Source of the DNA: Minisyncoccota bacterium
GTDB taxonomy: Bacteria > Patescibacteriota > Minisyncoccia > Minisyncoccales > Minisyncoccaceae
Length of the DNA stretch: 22,921 nt
Assembly: GCA_028711945.1 (NCBI GenBank)
Contig: JAQTRG010000001.1
Coordinates: 1 to 22,921, forward strand
Direction of reading: 5' to 3'
The number at the start of each line of letters is the position of its first letter. The first letter of the stretch is position 1. The notes below the pieces were generated by a model. The model searched no databases and was not told the DNA's origin. It worked only from the letters and a program-made list of their open reading frames with translations. Positions 14,698 through 21,201 of this stretch are shown piece after piece. The position numbers were made by a program, and so were the translations under genes.

Positions 14698-17045
14698 CAG
14701 CAGTTTATTTTTTTAACCCTAATAGCTTTTTCAATAAATTCTCCGTATTTATTTAAATCAACCTTAGTATTGAGTTTGTATTCTTTTAATTCAGCTCCAA
14801 GTGATATTTGGTTTTCTGATTTATATTTTCTCACCTCGTCGATTGCAGAGATTGCTTCCTTGAAATCAGATATGTCTAAATCAGTTTTAGTTTCTTTTGT
14901 TGTGGGCCATTTTGAGATATGAATACTTTTTTGTTTTTTGAAAATAATAGAATATATTTCTTCGGTAATGAAAGGAAGAATTGGGGCAAACATTTTAAGA
15001 GTGTCGATAAAAATACAATTTAGGGTATATTGTGCAGCTCCTTTTGAAGATTTATTGTCTCCATATAATCTATATTTAATAAACTCAATATAATAGTCAG
15101 CAAGTTTTGACATGAAGAACTCTTCAATTTCATTTTTTGCTTTAGCATATTGATAGCTGTCAAAATATTCAGTGGCTTTTTTTATCGTTTCATCCAACTC
15201 ATTAAGAATCCAGACATCAGAAGGTTCTAATGTGTATTCTTTATTTGTGTCAAAATCCTCCATATTCATTGCTATGAATTTGGCAACATTCCATAGCTTG
15301 GTAGTTATTTGTTTGCCTTTTTTAATTTCAATAGGATTGAATCTTAAGTTTTGTCCTAATCCTGCTCCTGTGGCCCAGTATCTAATAGCATCAGCTCCCC
15401 ATTCTTCAACTAGCTTATCAGATGGAACATAGTTTCCTAATCGTTTAGATATTTTTTTCCCTTGTTCATCTAAGCCATGCCCAGAAACCATGATGTTTTT
15501 AAAGGGAACTTCATTAAAATGGTATACGCTTTTAACAATTGAATAAAAGTCCCATGTTCTTATAATCTCATGAGCATTTGGTCTTAAATCAACAGGAAAT
15601 AGATCTTCATTATTTGCCAATTCTTTTAAAAGGAATGGAGTGCAAGATGATGTTGCCCAGGTATCCATAACGTCAGTTTCAGGGATAAACTCAGTGCTTC
15701 CACATTTAGGACATTTAGATATTTTAGGTTTTTGTTCAGTTGGGCTAACTGGTAAATCTTTTTCTTCTGGAATGATTATCTCTCCACATTCTTTACAATA
15801 CCAGAAAGGAAAGGGAACTCCATAATATCTTTGTCTTGAAACACACCAGTCCCATTTTAAAGAATTAATCCAAATCTCATATGCTTGATACATATGTTTT
15901 GGATGCCAGTTAATCTTTTTTCCCATTTCTAGCCACTTGTCTTTTAAATCAGCAATTTTGATAAACCATTGTTTGCTTAGAATTAATTCAACAGGAGTGT
16001 CGCATCTTTCATGAACATTAACTGAATGAATAATATCTTCTTGTCTTATCAAGAGCCCTTGTTTTTGTAGGTCATTAATAATTTCTTCTCTGGCTTTTTC
16101 AATTGTTAAGCCTTGGTATTTTCCTCCTAATTCATTTAGTTTTCCATCGGGAGTGAGAAGACTTTTTGTTTCTAAATTGTCTAGCCTCCATTTTTCTAAA
16201 TCTTCTTGATCTCCCCAAGTGCAGACCATCATTAATCCAGTTCCTTTTTCCTTGTCTACTTCTTTGCTTGTTTTGAAATTGATTTCGTGATTAAAAAGAG
16301 GAACAACAGCTTTTTTATTGATTAATTCTTTGTATCTTTCATCTTCAGGGTTGAAGTATAGGGCAACGCAAGCTGGAAGAAGTTCTGGCCTAGTTGTAGC
16401 GATTATTACGCTTTCACCATTTGAGATGGGGAAGCTAATGTAATTCATCTTCGAAGTTTTTTCTTTGTCTTCCATGTCTGATTGGGAAATAGCTGTTCCG
16501 CAAGTTGGACACCAAAGAATAGGAAGTTCTTGTCTGTATAATGCTCCTTTTTTGTATAAGTCGATTAATGACCATTGAGAAACTTTAGTAGGAAGGGGAG
16601 CAATAGTGCTATATGTTTTAGACCAATCGACAGAGATTCCTAATTTGTTCCAAAGATTTTTATATGTTTCAATTCCTTTTTCCGTTTCTTTTAAACAAAG
16701 GTCAATGAATTCTTTTTTAGTTATTTTTGCCTTGTTTATTTTGTATTTTTTTTCTACAAATCTTTCAGTGGGGAGTCCATTGTCATCAAATCCCATTGGA
16801 TAGAAAACATTGAAGCCTTGCATTCTTTTGTACCTAACAATGAATTCAGCTTGGGCATATGACATGATGTGCCCAGCATGAAGATGGTCAGCAGAAACAT
16901 ATGGAGGAGGAGTATCAACAACAAAAAGCTTGTCTCCTTTATTATATGAGAATTCAAAAAGTTTATTATCTTCCCAAGATTTTCTCCATTTTTCTTCAGA
17001 GATTTTGAAATCGTAGTTTTTAGGCAATGCTTCTTCGGTTTTCAT
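14697..17045 (-). CDS. valS: Valyl-tRNA synthetase, compact archaeal-like type
   Basis: This class I synthetase charges tRNA-Val. The 782 residues include the HIGH-type motif HAGH at 56-59 after TPPPYVSADHL. The ValRS-discriminating GFDDNGLPTE (85-94) has DDNGLPTER rather than the bacterial IleRS form. A CP1 editing domain starts around IIATTRPELLPACVAL (214-229). Two zinc-binding Cys pairs (C179/C182 and C417/C420 with C445/C448) are visible, as is the KMSKS-type motif KISKR at 531-535. The anticodon-binding domain ends at about 780 without the C-terminal coiled-coil arm of ordinary bacterial ValRS. NAHEIIRTWDFYSI replaces the typical bacterial NDILFFWVARM, so I infer the archaeal/rickettsial-like lineage. 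The gene starts 50 bp from the divergent rarA gene and its predicted transcript is nearly leaderless. Confidence 0.94.
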   Translation of the reverse strand: MKTEEALPKNYDFKISEEKWRKSWEDNKLFEFSYNKGDKLFVVDTPPPYVSADHLHAGHIMSYAQAEFIVRYKRMQGFNVFYPMGFDDNGLPTERFVEKKYKINKAKITKKEFIDLCLKETEKGIETYKNLWNKLGISVDWSKTYSTIAPLPTKVSQWSLIDLYKKGALYRQELPILWCPTCGTAISQSDMEDKEKTSKMNYISFPISNGESVIIATTRPELLPACVALYFNPEDERYKELINKKAVVPLFNHEINFKTSKEVDKEKGTGLMMVCTWGDQEDLEKWRLDNLETKSLLTPDGKLNELGGKYQGLTIEKAREEIINDLQKQGLLIRQEDIIHSVNVHERCDTPVELILSKQWFIKIADLKDKWLEMGKKINWHPKHMYQAYEIWINSLKWDWCVSRQRYYGVPFPFWYCKECGEIIIPEEKDLPVSPTEQKPKISKCPKCGSTEFIPETDVMDTWATSSCTPFLLKELANNEDLFPVDLRPNAHEIIRTWDFYSIVKSVYHFNEVPFKNIMVSGHGLDEQGKKISKRLGNYVPSDKLVEEWGADAIRYWATGAGLGQNLRFNPIEIKKGKQITTKLWNVAKFIAMNMEDFDTNKEYTLEPSDVWILNELDETIKKATEYFDSYQYAKAKNEIEEFFMSKLADYYIEFIKYRLYGDNKSSKGAAQYTLNCIFIDTLKMFAPILPFITEEIYSIIFKKQKSIHISKWPTTKETKTDLDISDFKEAISAIDEVRKYKSENQISLGAELKEYKLNTKVDLNKYGEFIEKAIRVKKINC

Positions 17046-17051
17046 AATGTA

Positions 17052-17080
17052 ATATTACAATAGATTTTGCTTTGTGTCTA
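17052..17080 (-). promoter_or_regulatory. valS promoter, probably leaderless, with an internal palindrome
   Basis: On the minus strand TAGACA (complement of 17075-17080), a 17-nt spacer and TAATAT (complement of 17052-17057) form a good sigma-70 promoter. The -10 ends only 6 nt before the valS ATG, so transcription should begin at or next to the start codon. The perfect 12-bp palindrome TGTAATATTACA (17048-17059) covers the -10 and could be a binding site. Confidence 0.5.
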
Positions 17081-17084
17081 TGAT
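17055..17084 (+). promoter_or_regulatory. rarA promoter overlapping the valS promoter
   Basis: TTACAA (17055-17060), an 18-nt spacer and TATGAT (17079-17084, 5/6 match to the -10) would start transcription around 17091-17093. That is only 3-5 nt before the rarA ATG at 17096. The elements interlock with the minus-strand valS promoter, so the two are likely to be mutually exclusive in occupancy. No Shine-Dalgarno is possible for such a short leader. Confidence 0.45.
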
Positions 17085-17095
17085 ATCATTAAGTC

Positions 17096-18310
17096 ATGGA
17101 AACCATATACAAAGGGCCTTTAGCTGATAGAATGAGGCCGGAAACAATTGAAGAATTCATGGGTCAAGATGAGATTATTGGAGAAAAGAAGCTTTTGAGA
17201 GAAGCTATCAAGATGGATAGAGTTCCTTCAATGATTTTTTGGGGACCTCCTGGAACAGGAAAGACAACATTGGCCTTTATCATTGCCAAACAAACTAAAT
17301 CTGAGTTTGTTCGTGTTAGTGCTGTTTCAAGCGGACTGAAAGATTTGAGAGAAATAATTGAGAGAGCAAAGGTTAGTCAAAGATTAGGAAAGAAAACAAT
17401 TCTCTTTATCGATGAAATCCATCGCTGGAATAAAACTCAACAAGATGGGCTCCTTCCTCATATTGAAAGTGGTTTGATTACTTTAATTGGTGCGACAACT
17501 GAGAACCCTAGTTTTGAAGTTCGTGGCGCATTATTATCTCGTTCACGTGTTTTTGTTTTTAAGCAGTTAGACAAGGATAGTATCGAGAAAATTATCAAGA
17601 GAGCATTGAAAGACAAAAAGAAAGGATTAGGAGAAATGAAAATGAAGATTAACAAAAAGGCAATGGACTTGCTTTCTAATATCAGTAATGGTGACGCAAG
17701 AATTGCAATTAATATTTTAGAGTATGCTGCTTCTGTTTCTAGTAACATTGATGTTGAATTGATAAAGGAAGCAACACAGAAAGCAGCTTTAATGTATGAC
17801 AAGAATGGAGAAGAGCATTATAATATTATTTCTGCTTTGCACAAATCAATGCGAGGTTCTGATGCTAGCGCTTCTTTATACTGGCTAGCCAGAATGATTG
17901 AATCAGGAGAAGATCCATTATTTATTGCCAGAAGATTAGTTCGTTTTGCTTCAGAAGATATCGGGCTTGCTAATTCAAGAGCATTAGAACAAGCAGTAGC
18001 AGCATACCAGGCTTGTCATTTTATCGGTTATCCTGAATGCAATGTTATTTTATCTCAAGCAGTTGTGTATATGGCTAAGTGCAAGAAATCTAATGAATTA
18101 TACATGGCTTATCTAAAAGTTGCTGATGACGTGAGAAGATATGGGAATTTGCCTGTTCCATTGCATTTAAGAAATGCGGTTTCTAAATTAATGGATGAAG
18201 TTGGTTATGGAAAAGGGTATAAGTATAGTCCTGAGTTTGGATACAAAGAAAAGCAAGAATATATGCCAGAGAAGTTAAAGGGCAGAAAGTATTTAAAGGA
18301 CGATAAATAA
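17096..18310 (+). CDS. rarA: Replication-associated recombination protein RarA (MgsA/WRNIP1 family AAA+ ATPase)
   Basis: RarA is a tetrameric clamp-loader-like AAA+ ATPase acting at stalled replication forks. The 404-residue length fits the family. The N-terminus LADRMRPETIEEFMGQDEIIG is followed by Walker A GPPGTGKTT (50-58), Walker B LFIDEIHRW (103-111) and the sensor 1 signature ATTENPSFEV (133-142). An arginine finger region lies at LLSRSRVFVF. The C-terminal MgsA domain includes DPLFIARRLVRFASEDIGLA and PVPLHLRNAVSKLM. Clamp-loader and RuvB paralogues are excluded by the TTENPSFEV signature and the MgsA domain. The gene is divergent to valS and has no terminator; the toxin-antitoxin promoter begins 2 nt after its stop. 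Confidence 0.95.
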   Translation: METIYKGPLADRMRPETIEEFMGQDEIIGEKKLLREAIKMDRVPSMIFWGPPGTGKTTLAFIIAKQTKSEFVRVSAVSSGLKDLREIIERAKVSQRLGKKTILFIDEIHRWNKTQQDGLLPHIESGLITLIGATTENPSFEVRGALLSRSRVFVFKQLDKDSIEKIIKRALKDKKKGLGEMKMKINKKAMDLLSNISNGDARIAINILEYAASVSSNIDVELIKEATQKAALMYDKNGEEHYNIISALHKSMRGSDASASLYWLARMIESGEDPLFIARRLVRFASEDIGLANSRALEQAVAAYQACHFIGYPECNVILSQAVVYMAKCKKSNELYMAYLKVADDVRRYGNLPVPLHLRNAVSKLMDEVGYGKGYKYSPEFGYKEKQEYMPEKLKGRKYLKDDK

Positions 18311-18311
18311 A

Positions 18312-18342
18312 TTGACTTGTTATAGCATATATGCTATATAAT
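18312..18342 (+). promoter_or_regulatory. Toxin-antitoxin promoter with embedded 18-bp palindromic operator
   Basis: TTGACT (18312-18317) is a 5/6 -35 box. TATATA (18335-18340, spacer 17) or the perfect TATAAT (18337-18342, spacer 19) is the -10. Between and over the -10 lies TATAGCATATATGCTATA (18321-18338), a perfect 18-bp palindrome. This is the expected form and position of an autoregulatory operator bound by the XRE antitoxin alone or with toxin. Transcription should start about 18347-18349, at the toxin start codon. Confidence 0.75.
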
Positions 18343-18348
18343 AAAAAG

Positions 18349-18711
18349 ATGAAAAAAGAGTATAGGGTATATTATTATATTAACGAAAAGGGAGTTGAAC
18401 CGGTTAAAGAATATATTTATAATCAATCCATCAAAGAAAGAGTTAAGATTTTTAGTTTTATAGATTTTTTGCAGAAAAGTGAAGGATATTTGGACGAGCC
18501 TTACTCTAAACATATTAAGGGAAAAATAAGAGAATTAAGAATAGATTTTTTTAAGAATAGACACAGAATAATGTATTTCACTTTTACAGGAGAAAAAATA
18601 ATATTATTGAGTGCTTTTACTAAAAAGACAGAGAAGACCCCACAAAAAGAAATTGACAAAGCTATTGATAATTATAATAATTTTCTAATAAATAAAGAAA
18701 AATATGACTAA
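18349..18711 (+). CDS. higB: HigB/RelE-type toxin (phage Gp49-like family)
   Basis: This is a 120-residue RelE-superfamily protein of the phage-derived Gp49-like/HigB group. Its members are ribosome-dependent mRNA endonucleases in type II toxin-antitoxin systems. Signature features are the N-terminal YRVYYYINEKGVEPVKEYI, the central HIKGKIRELRIDFFKNRHRIMYF with several basic residues, and the C-terminal ILLSAFTKKTEKTPQKEIDKAI, which matches the family block LLxxFxKKTxKTPxxEIxxA. The upstream ATG at 18331 lies inside the operator and -10 box, so I place the start at 18349. No Shine-Dalgarno exists and the message is probably leaderless. The antitoxin follows with an 8-nt overlap. Toxin-first order is typical of higBA. 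Activity is inferred from family. Confidence 0.87.
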   Translation: MKKEYRVYYYINEKGVEPVKEYIYNQSIKERVKIFSFIDFLQKSEGYLDEPYSKHIKGKIRELRIDFFKNRHRIMYFTFTGEKIILLSAFTKKTEKTPQKEIDKAIDNYNNFLINKEKYD

Positions 18712-18979
18712 TTACGAAAAACATTTAAATAAAGAACTTAAGAACCCAGTATTTAAAAAGGAATTCGAAAAAGAATGTCGCAGAATTAAGTTAGCATATG
18801 AGATGGCTCAGATGAGAAAAAAGAAAAAAATGTCACAAGAGACTCTTGCTAAAAAAATTGGCACAACTCAAAGTGTTGTTGCTAGAATGGAGGCTGGGAA
18901 ACAAAACTTTTCGATAGGAACTCTTTCTAGGGTGGCAGAAGCTTTGAATTGCGAAGTGAAGATAAGCTTATCTCATTAG
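18704..18979 (+). CDS. higA: HigA-type XRE-family antitoxin
   Basis: The 91-residue protein has an XRE/Cro helix-turn-helix at about residues 39-80: QETLAKKIGTTQSVVARMEAGK for the helices, then FSIGTLSRVAEAL. The N-terminal segment of about 38 mostly charged residues (MTNYEKHLNKELKNP) is where toxin binding would be expected. It should neutralise HigB by direct contact and repress the operon through the palindrome at 18321-18338. Its start overlaps the toxin stop by 8 nt, giving coupled translation. The domain order (linker, then HTH at the C-terminus) fits the higBA group whose antitoxin is annotated as an XRE regulator. No terminator follows. The small ORF at 18991 starts 11 nt later. Confidence 0.87.
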   Translation: MTNYEKHLNKELKNPVFKKEFEKECRRIKLAYEMAQMRKKKKMSQETLAKKIGTTQSVVARMEAGKQNFSIGTLSRVAEALNCEVKISLSH

Positions 18980-18990
18980 TTTATATTTTT

Positions 18991-19125
18991 ATGGCAAAAA
19001 ATAAGAAAATAATAACTACGGAGAAAAAGGGGTATATTGTTTTTGATGCGAAAAGAGACAATAAGGGAAAGGGGTTGAGGGCGGAAAAAATATTAAAAAT
19101 TTTAAATAAAATAGATAAACATTAA
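18991..19125 (+). CDS. Small basic ORF (44 aa), unknown
   Basis: An intact ATG-to-TAA frame begins 11 nt after higA and ends 11 nt before obgE. The 44-residue product opens MAKNKKIITTEKKGYIVFD, contains 15 lysines and ends LRAEKILKILNKIDKH. The codon use (AAA/AAG, ATA/ATT) matches its neighbours. No Shine-Dalgarno or family is recognised. It could be a real small protein co-transcribed with the toxin-antitoxin pair, or a chance frame in lysine-rich AT-rich DNA. Confidence 0.4.
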   Translation: MAKNKKIITTEKKGYIVFDAKRDNKGKGLRAEKILKILNKIDKH

Positions 19126-19136
19126 AGTATAAGAAA

Positions 19137-20090
19137 ATGCTTATAGACGATATAACAATTAGGGTAAGAGCAGGAAATGGAGGCAAGGGAGCTGTTGCTT
19201 TTCAGAAGAATGTGTGCTCTTTAGGACCAACAGGTGGATCTGGTGGAGCAGGAGGCAATTTATATTTTGTCGGAGTTTCTGATTTGAATGCTTTAAAACA
19301 ATTTCGTTTCAAAAAAGATATTAATGCTGAAGACGGAGAAAATGGAAGAGGGCAGTTTTTAGATGGTGCTAAGGGTAAAGATGTTATTTACAAGATTCCT
19401 GTGGGAACAATTGTTCATAATCTTAACAATAGAAGAACTATTGAAATAATTAAAATAGGAGAGCCTGTTTTAATTGCTGAAGGAGGAATGGGAGGTAGGG
19501 GTAATTTTCTTTTTAGGTCTTCAACCAATACTACTCCTATGCAATCTCAACCAGGAACAAAGGGAGAGGGATTTGATTTAAGATTAGAATTAAAAATGAT
19601 AGCTGATATTGGCTTTATCGGTTTGCCCAATGTTGGCAAATCAAGTTTGCTTAAAGAATTAACAGAAGCTAATCCTAAAATTGCTAATTATCCTTTCACA
19701 ACCTTAGAACCAAACTTGGGAGCATACTATGATTTAATTTTAGCTGATATTCCTGGATTGATTGAAGGAGCTTCAGAAGGAAAAGGATTGGGGGTAAAGT
19801 TTTTAAAACACGTAGAGAGAACTAAGATATTATTCCATTTTATTTCAGCAGAATCAGAAGATTTTAAAAAAGATTATGAAGTGATTAGGAAAGAATTAGG
19901 AGATTATAATAAATTATTATTAGACAAAGATGAATACATCTTTATCACTAAAACAGATTTAGTTCCCCCAGATGTCTTAAAGGAAAGAATGAAGAAATGG
20001 AGAAAAAAAATGATTCCAATATCTATCTATGACTATGATAGTGTGGAAAAAGTTAAAGCAGTATTGAATGAAATAATGGAAAAGAAGTAA
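19137..20090 (+). CDS. obgE: GTPase Obg/CgtA
   Basis: Obg is a ribosome-associated GTPase involved in 50S subunit maturation and stress signalling. The 317-residue protein has the Gly-rich OBG fold at 1-155 (DDITIRVRAGNGGKGAVAF, GGSGGAGGNLYF and EGGMGGRGNFLFRSSTNTTP). The GTPase domain follows, with G1 GLPNVGKSS at 162-170, switch FTTLEPNLG at 187-195, G3 DIPGLIEGA at 204-212 and G4 TKTD at 271-274. The G4 motif is TKTD rather than the common NKxD, so the first Asn is replaced. There is no C-terminal OCT domain, consistent with a minimal Obg. The start is unsupported by a Shine-Dalgarno but is the family-typical position. A terminator overlaps the stop codon. Confidence 0.94.
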   Translation: MLIDDITIRVRAGNGGKGAVAFQKNVCSLGPTGGSGGAGGNLYFVGVSDLNALKQFRFKKDINAEDGENGRGQFLDGAKGKDVIYKIPVGTIVHNLNNRRTIEIIKIGEPVLIAEGGMGGRGNFLFRSSTNTTPMQSQPGTKGEGFDLRLELKMIADIGFIGLPNVGKSSLLKELTEANPKIANYPFTTLEPNLGAYYDLILADIPGLIEGASEGKGLGVKFLKHVERTKILFHFISAESEDFKKDYEVIRKELGDYNKLLLDKDEYIFITKTDLVPPDVLKERMKKWRKKMIPISIYDYDSVEKVKAVLNEIMEKK

Positions 20091-20115
20091 TGGATAAAGC
20101 CATTGCTTTTTTCTT
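20085..20115 (+). terminator. Intrinsic terminator overlapping the obgE stop
   Basis: The stem AAGTAATGG (20085-20093) pairs with CCATTGCTT (20100-20108) over 9 bp with one wobble and a 6-nt loop, then runs into six T (20107-20112) and further T-rich sequence. The TAA stop of obgE (20088-20090) is part of the 5' arm. Confidence 0.75.
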
Positions 20116-20131
20116 TGTTTTATTGTATACC
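20103..20131 (+). promoter_or_regulatory. Possible purC promoter
   Basis: TTGCTT (20103-20108), a 17-nt spacer and TATACC (20126-20131) form a weak sigma-70-like arrangement (3/6 and 4/6 matches) inside the obgE terminator's T tract. The short leader that follows contains the 5-bp hairpin GTTCT/AGAAC (20141-20153). Confidence 0.3.
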
Positions 20132-20170
20132 TTAACCACGGTTCTTTGAGAACTGAATGGAGCAATGTCT

Positions 20171-21160
20171 ATGGAGTTATTGACAGAAGCTAATCTCCCG
20201 GATTGTGAAATCGTAAATGTGGGAAAAGTTCAAATTCATGTTCGATCTAAAATAAAGAACGATAAGAAGAAAAAAGAGCGTACAGCGATTTTTACAGACA
20301 ATATATCTGCTGGAGATGAGCGCCTTGGTTTTGGAATAAAAAACAAGGGGAAAATACTTCTTTGGCTAACGATATTTTTCAAAACAATGTTTTCTCATAT
20401 TGTTGAAAATGACATTGTCAGCATTGACCAAGAATATGCTATGGCAAGTGCCGGCATAAACAAAGTCAGGAGAAGGTTCAGGAATAGAGTTCTTCTCATC
20501 GAAGAAGTTATACAAATTCCAGTTGAGTGTATTGCCCGAGGGTATTTAGTAGGCTCATTCTATAAAGCCTACTTGAAGGCCAAGTTATTCGTTTTGGGAT
20601 ATATTCTTCCCGAAGGAATGAAGGAGTATGATCAGCTTGAGAAATCACTTTTCACGCCTAGTATCAAAAACAAAGAAGGGCATGATGAGAATGTTTCTTA
20701 CGAAGAATTGGTTGTGTTTTTGAGAAAATGGTTGTCTCAAGAAGAGAACAAACATTTAAAGATTGATGCTCAAACATTAGCCCAGCTTCTTCGCTCGACC
20801 ACCTTGGCTATATTCAACGAAGCAAAAAGATTTTTTCTTGAAAGAGACCTTATCCTTGTGGATTGGAAATGTGAGTTCGGACTTTGTGTCGACAAGAATG
20901 GAGAAATAATTCTTGTTTGGTCTGACGAAGGCATCACGCCTGATACTTCTCGGGTTTGGCTTAAAGAGTCATACGGAGAAGGAAAGATTCCCATTGGTCT
21001 TGACAAGGACGCGGTGAGGAAGTGGGTTGAAAGCCACAACGGAGACAAGAATGTCCCCATGGAGATTCGAGAAAAAACTGCAGAAGCCTATATGCTTTTT
21101 GCAGAAAAGATACTGCCCGAAGAGTATCTTAAAAAAATAACAGAGGAACCACTATATTAG
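20171..21160 (+). CDS. purC: SAICAR synthetase-like protein (PurC), isolated from other purine genes
   Basis: PurC joins aspartate to CAIR in de novo purine synthesis. The 329-residue protein carries the family blocks in order. GKVQIHVRS with TDNISAGDERLGFGI corresponds to GKVRD...TDRISAFD, KGKILLWLTIFF to KGxVLTQLSxFW, ECIARGYLVGS to ECVVRGYLxGS, and FTPSIKNKEGHDENVSYEE to FTPSTKA..GHDENIS. VDWKCEFGL stands for DTKxEFGL, and DEGITPDTSRVW for DExxTPDSSRFW. An ATG at 20165 is in frame, but GGAG at 20159-20162 is only 2 nt from it and 8 nt from 20171, so I prefer 20171. No other purine gene is nearby. GC content (about 40-43% in sampled lines) exceeds that of neighbours (about 30%), suggesting transfer. 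A divergent substrate is possible. Confidence 0.82.
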   Translation: MELLTEANLPDCEIVNVGKVQIHVRSKIKNDKKKKERTAIFTDNISAGDERLGFGIKNKGKILLWLTIFFKTMFSHIVENDIVSIDQEYAMASAGINKVRRRFRNRVLLIEEVIQIPVECIARGYLVGSFYKAYLKAKLFVLGYILPEGMKEYDQLEKSLFTPSIKNKEGHDENVSYEELVVFLRKWLSQEENKHLKIDAQTLAQLLRSTTLAIFNEAKRFFLERDLILVDWKCEFGLCVDKNGEIILVWSDEGITPDTSRVWLKESYGEGKIPIGLDKDAVRKWVESHNGDKNVPMEIREKTAEAYMLFAEKILPEEYLKKITEEPLY

Positions 21161-21173
21161 GTTCTCTTTTTTT
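21142..21173 (+). terminator. Intrinsic terminator overlapping the purC stop
   Basis: AGAGGAACC (21142-21150) pairs with GGTTCTCT (21160-21167), 8 bp with one bulged G, across a 9-nt loop, followed by a run of seven T (21167-21173). The TAG stop of purC (21158-21160) lies in the loop and the first stem base. Confidence 0.75.
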
Positions 21174-21201
21174 ATTGCTTTCAATGTGTTAAATTGAATA
21201 T

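Noticed and set aside
18331..18348. Upstream start codon adding six residues to the HigB toxin
   Set aside because: It lies within the palindromic operator and -10 box, upstream of the expected transcription start. Family members begin near 18349.
21180..21198. TTCAAT/ATTGAA inverted repeat just before the U32 gene, with TTGCTT upstream
   Set aside because: A 6-bp A/T-rich stem is expected by chance, and a promoter using TTGCTT would put the -10 on the start codon.
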